Both the position numbers and the translations under genes were made by a program. From positions 1-23,484 of the forward strand of contig JBCBTD010000060.1 in NCBI GenBank assembly GCA_039818825.1: 23,484 bases of DNA. The letters run 5' to 3'. This stretch comes from JBCBTD01 sp039818825 (lineage in GTDB: Bacteria > Pseudomonadota > Alphaproteobacteria > Geminicoccales > Geminicoccaceae). Positions 15,516 to 23,484 of this stretch are shown piece after piece (position 1 is the stretch's first letter; each line of letters opens with the position of its first letter). Below the pieces are notes generated by a model. That model was not told the DNA's origin, did no database searches, and worked only from the letters and a program-made list of their open reading frames with translations.

Positions 15516-16266
15516 CCGAGCGCCCGCGCCTGCCGCCACGCTCGTCGCCCGCTACCGCGCCGCGCGGCGAGATCCAACGCTGGTCGTCCTGGAGGGCGTC
15601 CACGCCATCAAACATGCACTCCGCTTCGGCGCCGACGTCGTCGATCTGGCCACGACCGACACCCAGACACTGGCGGCCTTGGCGGACCAACTGGCGCCCG
15701 ATGTCGCCAACGCGATCGGCAGTCTCGCGCTTGCCTGGCCGCATCGGGTGTTCTCGGAGCTTGCACCTAGCCCGCCATCCACCGGCGTGATCGGCCTTGC
15801 GCTTCGACCCGCCGTCGATGCCCGGCAGCTCTTGGCTTGGTCGGATCGGCCCTTGGTCGTTCTCGAATGGCCACGGCACCTCGGCAATGTCGGGGCCGTC
15901 GTCAGGGTCGCCGCGGCCGCCAATGCAGCCGGCGTGCTCGTCGTCGGCGACGTCGACCCGTTCCATCCGACCGCCGTGCGCGGCGCCGCCGGTCTGCAGT
16001 TCGCGCTACCTTGCGCGCGCGTCGATCGGTTGGGCACGACGGACCGGCCGATCATTGCCCTGCAAGGTGGCGGCGCGGAGCTACCTGGCGAAGGCCTCCC
16101 GTCAGGTGCGATCGTCGCGTTCGGGACCGAGCGCGACGGGCTGGGCGCCGAGCTGTCGCGGCGCGCCGATGCCAGCCACGCGATCCCGATGCGCTCTGGC
16201 GTATCGAGCCTGAACCTGGCGACGGCAGTGGCCGTCACCCTCTACATCGGCTTCGGACGCGGCTGA
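15505..16266 (+). CDS. SpoU/TrmH family RNA 2'-O-methyltransferase, probable CTG start
   Basis: A SpoU-type SAM-dependent methyltransferase with the trefoil-knot fold, which methylates ribose 2'-OH in tRNA or rRNA. Motif 1 is N128-x-G-x3-R134 (HLGNVGAVVRVAAAA), motif 2 is FGTERDGLG at 206-214 and motif 3 is IPMRSGVSSLNLATAVAV at 227-244. The N-terminal RNA-binding part (LVARYRAARRDP, VVLEGVHAIKHALRFGA) is clearly coding, yet that frame has no ATG, GTG or TTG until a TTG at 15679 that would delete it. The best start is CTG 15505, seven bases after GGAG and overlapping the RND stop, giving 253 residues, the usual length. The 3' end overlaps the RibD-like gene by 25 bases. The RNA target is unknown. 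Confidence 0.85.
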   Translation: MPSSRAPAPAATLVARYRAARRDPTLVVLEGVHAIKHALRFGADVVDLATTDTQTLAALADQLAPDVANAIGSLALAWPHRVFSELAPSPPSTGVIGLALRPAVDARQLLAWSDRPLVVLEWPRHLGNVGAVVRVAAAANAAGVLVVGDVDPFHPTAVRGAAGLQFALPCARVDRLGTTDRPIIALQGGGAELPGEGLPSGAIVAFGTERDGLGAELSRRADASHAIPMRSGVSSLNLATAVAVTLYIGFGRG

Positions 16267-17069
16267 TCGGTCGCAGGCTGCGGCGGCTCGCTTTCGGCGC
16301 GCAGGTCCAAGTCGAACAGCGTGTCGACGCCGAGGCCGAAGCGGCGGCACGGGGGGCGCATGGCGCGGTCCAACGTCGGAATCGGGGATAGGCTCAGCGC
16401 CGGACGTCCTGAGCCGATCAGCAACGGCGCCACGGCGAACTGCAACCGATCGACGACGTCTGCCGCGACGAATGCCGAGACGGTCTGTCCCCCGCCTTCG
16501 ATCAGCAGTCGCGTGAGGCCGCGAGCAGCCAACGCGTCGACGATCGTCCGCGGGTCGAGCGTGCGGCCGCTCTTGGGCACCGTGACGGTGGCGACGTGTG
16601 ACGGCACGCTCGAGCAGGTCGTCTCGGCCGTGACGACGACGGTCGGCGCCGCCCGGTCGGTCAAGAGCGACGCGCCGGTGGGGAGCCGGCCGCTCGGGTC
16701 GATGACCACTCGGGTGGGGTTCTCGCCGGCAACGTGGCGGACCGTGAGCCGCGGCTGGTCGGCGGTCGCCGTGCCGACGCCGATGACCACGGCGTCCACC
16801 AGCGCCCGCAGCCGATGGAGATGGACGATGCTCTCTTGGCAGCCGATGTAGTGCGAATGCCCGTCTTCGGTGGCGATCCGCCCGTCGAGGCTCTGACCCA
16901 GATGGGCCAATACGTAGCGCTTCGCGCACGGCACCGCCGCAAGATCGCCGAACAAGGCCACGAGGTCGTGACGACTGTCCAGCGTCGGCAGCGTATGGCC
17001 ACGGTCGGCGGCTCGTCGCGCCTGCAACAGTCGCATCCACCAAGCGTTGTCTGTATCAGGATCCGTCAA
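16242..17069 (-). CDS. Stand-alone RibD-type reductase (dihydrofolate reductase-like fold)
   Basis: A 275-residue protein matching the C-terminal reductase half of RibD, which reduces 5-amino-6-ribosylamino-uracil phosphate with NADPH in riboflavin synthesis. Visible motifs are HLGQSLDGRIA at about 56-66, VVIGVGTATADQPRLTVR at 94-111, the ribose-phosphate contact TRVVIDPSGRLP at 119-130 and LLIEGGG at 188-194. The deaminase half (HAE and PCxxC zinc motifs) is absent, so it cannot replace full RibD. The N-terminal AWWMRLLQARRA is typical of this reductase subgroup, which supports the TTG at 17069; the ATG at 17036 is the alternative. The gene is divergent from ribA with about 120 bases between them, pointing to pterin/flavin chemistry, but reduction of another pyrimidine or pterin is possible. 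Confidence 0.9.
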   Translation of the reverse strand: MTDPDTDNAWWMRLLQARRAADRGHTLPTLDSRHDLVALFGDLAAVPCAKRYVLAHLGQSLDGRIATEDGHSHYIGCQESIVHLHRLRALVDAVVIGVGTATADQPRLTVRHVAGENPTRVVIDPSGRLPTGASLLTDRAAPTVVVTAETTCSSVPSHVATVTVPKSGRTLDPRTIVDALAARGLTRLLIEGGGQTVSAFVAADVVDRLQFAVAPLLIGSGRPALSLSPIPTLDRAMRPPCRRFGLGVDTLFDLDLRAESEPPQPATDQPRPKPM

Positions 17070-17094
17070 CGCATTCGGCTTCCACGATTGCCCA

Positions 17095-17135
17095 GGTCGA
17101 TGGTGGCCGGCGAATACGGGATGGTTCCACCGACC
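17095..17135. promoter_or_regulatory. Bulged hairpin between the RibD-like gene and ribA
   Basis: GGTCG and GTGG (17095-17106, with a 3-base bulge) pair with CCACCGACC (17127-17135). It sits in the shared upstream region of two divergent flavin-type genes. It does not match the conserved core of the FMN riboswitch and the region is too short for one, so an operator or simple leader hairpin is more likely. Confidence 0.2.
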
Positions 17136-17191
17136 TTATCGTCTACATTTGGACGTATGGCTGACCAAGCCGATCCTCAAAGAGGCCATTG

Positions 17192-18307
17192 ATGTTGCTG
17201 GAAGACACGTCGATCGTCACGGTCGACCGGTGCGTGTTCGAACTACGCCAAGGCCGGCCGATCATCGTTGCTGGCGACACCGGTTCGCTGCTTCTTGCTA
17301 CGCTGGAGCCGCAAGCCGAAGCCAGCCGGCATTGGATGGAGGCGCTGGCGCCGCGCTCCGTCGAGCTGCTGTTGAACGGCTTTCGTGCCCGTCGGTTGGA
17401 ACTGGCCGACGACGCCGTCTCCGTGCCGGTGGCAGAGACCATGCGCACCGGATTTCTGGAGCGTTTGGGCTACGGTCAGCCGAGTCTTGCGGAGGTCAGC
17501 GATGCGCGGAGGCGCGCCGCCGACGTCGCGCGTGACGAACTCGCCGACGCTGGCTTCTACCTTGCCAGGCTCGCGGAGACGATCCCGGCGCTGCTGGCGG
17601 TACGTTCCTCACCACCGACCACCCCCATCTTCGCGGCGCTCCGTGATCGGGCCACCGTGCTCGCCACCACGGCGCGCTCGGTGGCGACGTTTCGCCTGGC
17701 CAACGCCAGTGCGGTGCGTCGTCTGGCCGAGGCGCCGGTGCCGCTGCCTTCGGCGCCGGCTGCGCGGTTCGTTGCGTTTCGCTCGCGCGACTCCTTGGGC
17801 GATCACGTTGCCGTGGTGATTGGCGATCCGTCCGAGGTGGAGGCGCCGTTGGCGCGCCTACACTCGTCCTGCCTCACCGGAGACATCTTCCGAAGCCTGC
17901 GCTGTGATTGTGGCGAACAGCTCGAGACCGCCATCGCCGCGATGGCCGAGGCCGGCGGCGGTGTCATCTGCTATCTGGCGCAGGAAGGGCGCGGCATCGG
18001 CATCGCCAACAAGCTCCGTACCTACGCGCTACAGAACGCCGGGCTCGACACGTTGGAGGCGAACGAGGCGCTCGGCTTTGCCCCCGATGAGCGCGAGTTC
18101 GCGATCGCCGCCTTGATGTTGCGCGATCTCGGCGTGCGCCGCGTCCGTCTCATGACCAACAATCCTGAGAAAATCGAGCGGTTGCGCGAGTTCGGCGTCG
18201 ACGTCGCCGAGCGCGTGGGTCTTCGTGCCACGCTGAACCCCCACAACGAACGCTACATCTCCGCCCGCGTGGCCAAGAACGGCTATCTCCACGCCGTCAA
18301 CGGCTGA
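17192..18307 (+). CDS. ribA: GTP cyclohydrolase II (RibA) with degenerate N-terminal domain
   Basis: A 371-residue protein whose C-terminal half (about 192-371) is GTP cyclohydrolase II, the first step of riboflavin synthesis: GTP is opened to 2,5-diamino-6-ribosylamino-pyrimidinone phosphate, formate and pyrophosphate. Zinc ligands are C227, C238 and C240 (HSSCLTGDIFRSLRCDCGE). Counterparts of the E. coli residues Y105, D126, R128 and K154 are present as Y278, D299, R301 and K327, all at the same offset of 173, so activity is expected. Residues 1-190 begin like a DHBP synthase (VDRCVFELRQGRPIIV) but lack its acidic DDEDRENEGD active site, so this half is probably non-catalytic. The ATG at 17192 has AGAGG six bases before it. 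The 3' end overlaps the amidohydrolase gene by 11 bases. Confidence 0.95.
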   Translation: MLLEDTSIVTVDRCVFELRQGRPIIVAGDTGSLLLATLEPQAEASRHWMEALAPRSVELLLNGFRARRLELADDAVSVPVAETMRTGFLERLGYGQPSLAEVSDARRRAADVARDELADAGFYLARLAETIPALLAVRSSPPTTPIFAALRDRATVLATTARSVATFRLANASAVRRLAEAPVPLPSAPAARFVAFRSRDSLGDHVAVVIGDPSEVEAPLARLHSSCLTGDIFRSLRCDCGEQLETAIAAMAEAGGGVICYLAQEGRGIGIANKLRTYALQNAGLDTLEANEALGFAPDEREFAIAALMLRDLGVRRVRLMTNNPEKIERLREFGVDVAERVGLRATLNPHNERYISARVAKNGYLHAVNG

Positions 18308-19094
18308 CCGTCGGCGGCAGCGGCAGGGCCAACACGTCGTCCAGTACCCGGACGAGTCTGGTGACCAGGTCCGCGACCAGCCGCTCGCCGAGTTCGGGTG
18401 AGGCCAGCAGCGTGTCGCCGACTGCACCGTTGCGGTTCAGATCTTCTGCCATCCAGGCGATCCGTGCCGGCCCGGCGCAGGTGCCGAGGTCCGGGTTTCG
18501 CTCGACGATCGCAGCCTCGTTGGAGGGGAACGCTGCCAGCGCGTCGCGGTCCACCAAGTGCGGCGCGAATGCCTGAACCAACGCCGTTTCGACCGCGCCT
18601 CCGTGGATGCCGAAGCGCGCTTCGTCGTCCGGTACGGCATCGAGCGGGAGGTCGAAGCGGTGCGTCGTCACGGCGACCACCAGCATTCCGAGTTCGTGCC
18701 GCAGTTCACGGCTGACGACGTCCAAGAGCGCGGTGTTGCCGCCGTGGCTGTTGAGAAAAACGAGGCGACGGATGCCGGCCCGTGCCACCGAGCGGCCAAG
18801 GTCGCTCCAGCTTGCGAGCAGGTGGCTGGCGCCAACCGTCAGCGTGCCCGGAAAGCTGGTATGCTCGGTACTGAGCCCGACCGGCATGAGCGGAAGGACG
18901 AGTGCCCGCCCGCGGTCTAGGCGGTTGGCACGAAGCCGCTCGAGCAGGCCTGCGAGAATCAGGCTGTCGGTGCTGATCGGCAGATGGGGGCCATGCTGCT
19001 CGATTGCCCCGAGTGGCAACACCGCAACGGTTGCGTCACGATCGAGTGAACGGAAGTCAGTGGTCTTGAGGTCTGCCCAAGCCATGATGGTCAT
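18297..19094 (-). CDS. Creatininase-family amidohydrolase
   Basis: A 265-residue metal-dependent hydrolase of the creatininase superfamily. Probable metal ligands are E32 and H34 (EQHGPHLP), D43 (STD), H117 (NSHGGN, 115-120) and E169 (HGGAVETA). The family includes creatininase, the archaeal formamide hydrolase ArfB of flavin/F420 synthesis and the mycofactocin peptidase MftE. The NSHGGN form lacks the glutamate two residues after the histidine that binds metal in true creatininase, so creatinine hydrolysis is unlikely. The ATG at 19094 has GGGAGGA seven bases before it; a second ATG at 19085 is less well placed. The 3' end overlaps ribA, giving an amidohydrolase next to flavin-type genes, but the substrate remains open. 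Confidence 0.92.
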   Translation of the reverse strand: MTIMAWADLKTTDFRSLDRDATVAVLPLGAIEQHGPHLPISTDSLILAGLLERLRANRLDRGRALVLPLMPVGLSTEHTSFPGTLTVGASHLLASWSDLGRSVARAGIRRLVFLNSHGGNTALLDVVSRELRHELGMLVVAVTTHRFDLPLDAVPDDEARFGIHGGAVETALVQAFAPHLVDRDALAAFPSNEAAIVERNPDLGTCAGPARIAWMAEDLNRNGAVGDTLLASPELGERLVADLVTRLVRVLDDVLALPLPPTVSR

Positions 19095-19147
19095 GTGGTT
19101 TCCTCCCTCCATCCTGTAAGCCCGTAGGCGGCTTGGACCAGCCCATT

Positions 19148-19151
19148 GGAG
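19148..19151 (+). promoter_or_regulatory. Ribosome binding site choosing the GTG start of opgC
   Basis: GGAG lies 8 bases before the GTG at 19160. The alternative in-frame starts at TTG 19133 and GTG 19151 have no such element at a normal distance, so 19160 is preferred. Confidence 0.5.
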
Positions 19152-19159
19152 TGACACAC

Positions 19160-20338
19160 GTGCAACCCGCATCGCTGCGCGACGTGCGCCTGGACGTGTT
19201 CCGCGGTCTTGCCATGTTCATCATCTTCGTCGCGCACATCCCGACGAGCAACGTTTGGCACGGCTATCTGCCGCGCGAGCTCGGACCCACCGACGCTGCG
19301 GAGTGGTTCGTGTTCTGCTCCGGGTTCGCTTCCGCGCTGGCCTTCGGCAAGGTGTTCGAGCAGCAGGGTTGGCTCCTGGGAACCAGCCGGATCCTGCATC
19401 GCGTGTGGCAGCTCTATTGGTCCCACCTCAGCGTGTTCTTCATCGTTGCGGCGATCTGCGTCATCGGCACGTGGTGGCTCGGCACGGTGAACTATCTGAT
19501 CCGCTTGAACCTCATGCCATTCTTCGACAATCCCGAGCGTGGGCTGGTCCATCTGATGACGCTGACCTACGTCCCCAACCTGTTCGACATCCTGCCTATG
19601 TACATGACCGTGCTGTTGATGTTGCCGATCGTGGTGGCGTTGTCCCGGATCCACGTCGGCGTGGCGATGACGGCCTCCGTCTTGCTGTACCTCGCAGCGC
19701 GTCAGTTCGACCTGCATTTCTCGGCGGAGTGGTGGTCGGACCGGCCTTGGTACTTCAACCCGTTGGCGTGGCAGCTCTTGTTCTTCACCGGCTTCGCGTT
19801 CGGCCGCGGGTGGTTGCACCGGCCGCCGGCGACGGCGCCTTGGTTGTTGCTGGCGGGCGCCATCGTGTTGGTCTTGTTCGTGCTCGACTTTCGCCCGATC
19901 TGGGAAAACGTCGCCGCAGTCGGTGCGATCTCGCACGCACATCTCTGGATGATCGAGAAGACCGATTTCGGTCCGGCCCGCTACCTGCACTTGCTCGCCA
20001 CCGCCTATCTGGCGTTGGTGCTGCTCGACCGCTATCCGGGCTTGCTGCGCTCGCCGGTAACTGGACCTCTGGTCCTGGTCGGTCAGCAGACGTTGCCGGT
20101 GTTTCTCTCGACGATGGTTTTGTCGTGGACGGCGGGCATGGCGCTCGACGTCGTCGGCAACTCGTTTCTGAAGGACACGGCCGTCGTTCTTACCGGCTTT
20201 CTCGCGATGTTGGCGGTCGCGAAAATCGCGGCATTCTACAAGTCACAACCCTGGCGTCGTCCCCGTCACCCGCTGGCGGCCCAGGGTGAACCGCGCGGCG
20301 AGGCGAGGCCAGGACTCATCCCTGCGGGCGGCGACTGA
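19160..20338 (+). CDS. opgC: OpgC family membrane protein (osmoregulated periplasmic glucan modification)
   Basis: A 392-residue integral membrane protein of the OpgC family, whose studied members add succinyl groups to osmoregulated periplasmic glucans at the periplasmic face. The start RLDVFRGLAMFIIFVAHIP (about 10-28) and the EWFVFCSGFASALAFGKVF segment (about 48-66) are characteristic, and about ten hydrophobic stretches follow. It belongs to the wider acyltransferase-3-like membrane group but has the OpgC pattern. The C-terminal 35 residues are polar and proline/arginine-rich. It is convergent with opgH, two bases apart, and its last codons and stop lie in a perfect inverted repeat shared with opgH. 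Sitting beside the glucan synthase supports the role. Confidence 0.9.
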   Translation: MQPASLRDVRLDVFRGLAMFIIFVAHIPTSNVWHGYLPRELGPTDAAEWFVFCSGFASALAFGKVFEQQGWLLGTSRILHRVWQLYWSHLSVFFIVAAICVIGTWWLGTVNYLIRLNLMPFFDNPERGLVHLMTLTYVPNLFDILPMYMTVLLMLPIVVALSRIHVGVAMTASVLLYLAARQFDLHFSAEWWSDRPWYFNPLAWQLLFFTGFAFGRGWLHRPPATAPWLLLAGAIVLVLFVLDFRPIWENVAAVGAISHAHLWMIEKTDFGPARYLHLLATAYLALVLLDRYPGLLRSPVTGPLVLVGQQTLPVFLSTMVLSWTAGMALDVVGNSFLKDTAVVLTGFLAMLAVAKIAAFYKSQPWRRPRHPLAAQGEPRGEARPGLIPAGGD

Positions 20339-20340
20339 AG

Positions 20341-20352
<12 letters not shown>
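20327..20352. repeat. Perfect 12-bp inverted repeat holding both opgC and opgH stop codons
   Basis: GGCGGCGACTGA (20327-20338) and TCAGTCGCCGCC (20341-20352) are exact reverse complements with only AG between them. The left arm encodes Gly-Gly-Asp-stop of opgC; read on the other strand, the right arm encodes the same Gly-Gly-Asp-stop of opgH. As RNA either strand would form a stem of about 11 bp with a 4-base loop. It may act as a bidirectional transcript end, but there is no T-tract on either side. Confidence 0.75.
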
Positions 20353-22218
<1,866 letters not shown>

Positions 22219-22227
22219 CGGCCGGAC

Positions 22228-22254
22228 ACGCCCAGTGCGGCCGGCGCCGGGCGT
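22228..22254 (-). promoter_or_regulatory. Hairpin just upstream of opgH
   Basis: ACGCCC (22228-22233) and GGGCGT (22249-22254) are perfect inverted copies around a GC-rich centre that itself contains the palindrome CCGGCGCCGG (22241-22250). On the minus strand it lies between the nsrR-like stop and the opgH start, about 10 bases before the ATG. It could end the upstream transcript or limit ribosome access to opgH. Confidence 0.3.
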
Positions 22255-22353
22255 CTAGCTGGTGCCCGTTCCCGCCTTGTCGACGTTCGCGCATGCAAAA
22301 TCATCCAGGCAGCCGCGGGTCCGCATGGCCGCCTGTATCAGATCGGGGGCCGC

Positions 22354-22842
22354 TCAGCTCGCAGCGATGGCCGTCTCTTCGTCCATCGGAACGGCCTGAG
22401 GGCATTGGTCCGCCAAACCCAGAAGTTGGGCAAGTTCAGCGGGCTGCAACACGAAATCGGCCAAAGTGTAGCCGTCCAGGACCAGGAAAAACGCGTCCAA
22501 CGCGCGTAGCAGCGCCTTGTGGAAGCGGCAGGCCGGCGTCAGCGGGCAGGTGCTGTTCGCCGGATCGAAGCATTCGACGAGGTTGAGGTTGCCTTCGGTT
22601 ACGCGCAGAACCTTGCCAATCACGATCTCGTTGGGATCGGCGGCAAGGCGGATGCCGCCACCGCGGCCGCGCAGGGTTTCGATCACTCCGATTTGCCCGA
22701 GGAGCTGCACCACTTTCATGAGATGGTGCTCGGAGATCCGGTAGGCGTTCGCGATGTCGCGCACGCGGCACACCTGCCCACGCCGCACTGCGCAATACAT
22801 CAACGTTCGAACGGCGTAGTCGCTGAACTGGGTGACCTGCAT
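22354..22842 (-). CDS. nsrR: Rrf2 family iron-sulfur regulator, NsrR-like
   Basis: A 162-residue Rrf2-family winged helix-turn-helix regulator. Residues 5-63 hold the DNA-binding domain (FSDYAVRTLMY, RISEHHLMKVVQLLG, GRGGG). Three cysteines, C91, C99 and C105 (ECFDPANSTCPLTPAC), match the [Fe-S] ligand set of NsrR, and D8 sits where Streptomyces NsrR has its fourth ligand, Asp8. NsrR represses nitric oxide detoxification genes until NO destroys its cluster. The spacing between the first two cysteines is longer than in E. coli NsrR, as is common in alphaproteobacterial members. No NO reductase or flavohaemoglobin gene is nearby. It is divergent from ppk2 and upstream of opgH on the same strand by 135 bases, so its targets are unclear. 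The symbol is by family. Confidence 0.88.
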   Translation of the reverse strand: MQVTQFSDYAVRTLMYCAVRRGQVCRVRDIANAYRISEHHLMKVVQLLGQIGVIETLRGRGGGIRLAADPNEIVIGKVLRVTEGNLNLVECFDPANSTCPLTPACRFHKALLRALDAFFLVLDGYTLADFVLQPAELAQLLGLADQCPQAVPMDEETAIAAS

Positions 22843-23071
22843 TTGACCAGACTTTCTTGCAGACGCTGGCGAAGTTCGGTTTGGCGCCTGCACGGACATT
22901 TTCACCAGCCGAAACTGGAACTGAAGCCGAGTGAGAACAGCATTCGCAACGCACAGCAAGACGGCACTCGGTCGCGTGCAATGATGGCGCTGCAGCGTGA
23001 CAGAACGGTCGGCTTCGGCCATACAGAGCGATTTAGCCCAGCAAAACCGGGAGAAGTGGGTGGCAGAGGTG

Positions 23072-23484
23072 ATGGAACGAGCAGCCAACGAACGGCTGCT
23101 GAAGGCAATGATCGCCGGCGAAGGCTCGTACCCGAAGACGCTCAAGGCCGCACCGTACGAGGCGCAGCTACGTGATTTGCAGATCGAGCTGTTGAAGATG
23201 CAGGCCTGGGTGAAGAAGACCGGCGCGCGAGTCTGCGTGCTGTTCGAGGGGCGCGATGCCGCAGGCAAGGGTGGGGCGATCAGTCGCTTTCGCGAGAACA
23301 TCAACCCGCGTGGCGCGCGGCTCGTCGCCTTGGAGAAGCCGTCGGACGTCGAGCGCGGCCAGTGGTACTTCCAGCGCTACGTGGCGCATCTGCCGTCGCC
23401 CGGCGAGATCGTGCTGTTCGACCGCTCCTGGTACAACCGCGCGGTGGTCGAGCGGGTCATGGATTTCTGCACGCCGGCCGAGTA
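23072..23484 (+). CDS. ppk2: Polyphosphate kinase 2, class I (5' part, cut by window edge)
   Basis: The frame is open to the window edge, giving 137 residues of a protein usually about 270-300 long. The family core is clear: LRDLQIELLKMQAWVKKTG, Walker A-like EGRDAAGKGG, INPRGARLVALEKPS, WYFQRYVAHLP and the Walker B/lid-region motif DRSWYNRAVVERVM. PPK2 enzymes transfer phosphate between polyphosphate and nucleotides, most often making GTP, ATP or ADP from polyphosphate. The start is not certain. ATG 23072 is taken as the conservative choice; GTG 23060 has a better ribosome binding site (GGGAG six bases before), and GTG 22997 would add 25 residues. The gene is divergent from the NsrR-like regulator. 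Confidence 0.93.
   Translation, partial: MERAANERLLKAMIAGEGSYPKTLKAAPYEAQLRDLQIELLKMQAWVKKTGARVCVLFEGRDAAGKGGAISRFRENINPRGARLVALEKPSDVERGQWYFQRYVAHLPSPGEIVLFDRSWYNRAVVERVMDFCTPAE

Noticed and set aside
17070..17191. FMN riboswitch before ribA
   Set aside because: The region is only about 120 bases and lacks the conserved FMN element core; only a simple bulged hairpin is present.

Overview
The window is GC-rich throughout, with strong G/C preference at third codon positions, and its gene families point to an alphaproteobacterium, probably near the Rhodospirillales. The clues are OpgC/OpgH glucan genes, a roughly 370-residue RibA with a degenerate N-terminal domain, a small DUF6898-like protein beside a liv transporter, an NsrR-type Rrf2 regulator and a class I PPK2. 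The lineage is inferred from families; no marker gene is present. Sixteen complete protein genes, one more small probable gene and two edge-truncated genes fill most of the sequence. I saw no rRNA, tRNA, CRISPR array, insertion sequence or prophage gene.

Layout, left to right. (1) 1-1038: 5' part of a DppA-type dipeptide-binding protein, minus strand. (2) 1322-1744: a GFA-family zinc protein. (3) 1787-4847: a two-gene minus-strand redox operon (three-domain PNPOx/FNR/[2Fe-2S] flavoprotein, then an Lpd-like disulfide oxidoreductase) with a divergent LysR gene at 4972-5871. (4) 5917-6801: a second LysR gene, then about 600 bp without a convincing gene. (5) 7405-11050: a minus-strand operon of a DUF6898-like protein, LivG, LivF, LivH and LivM, with no binding protein. 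(6) 11123-16266: an RND adaptor and pump, followed without a gap by a SpoU/TrmH RNA methyltransferase that seems to start at CTG. (7) 16242-19094: a riboflavin-type trio made of a stand-alone RibD-like reductase, RibA (GTP cyclohydrolase II) and a creatininase-family amidohydrolase. (8) 19160-22218: opgC and opgH, convergent and two bases apart, their stop codons lying in one perfect inverted repeat. (9) 22354-22842: NsrR-like regulator; 23072-end: start of a divergent PPK2.

The main functional themes are nutrient uptake (Dpp, Liv), electron transfer (the flavoprotein/Lpd pair), efflux (RND), purine-to-flavin chemistry (RibA, RibD-like) and envelope glucans (OpgC, OpgH). From 15.5 to 20.4 kb the genes are packed very tightly, with three convergent pairs overlapping or touching at their 3' ends. 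The points most worth a second look are the opgC/opgH stop-codon palindrome, the CTG start of the methyltransferase, the RibD-like/RibA/amidohydrolase trio and the redox operon. I did not find clear evidence of a wholly new system such as a defence island.
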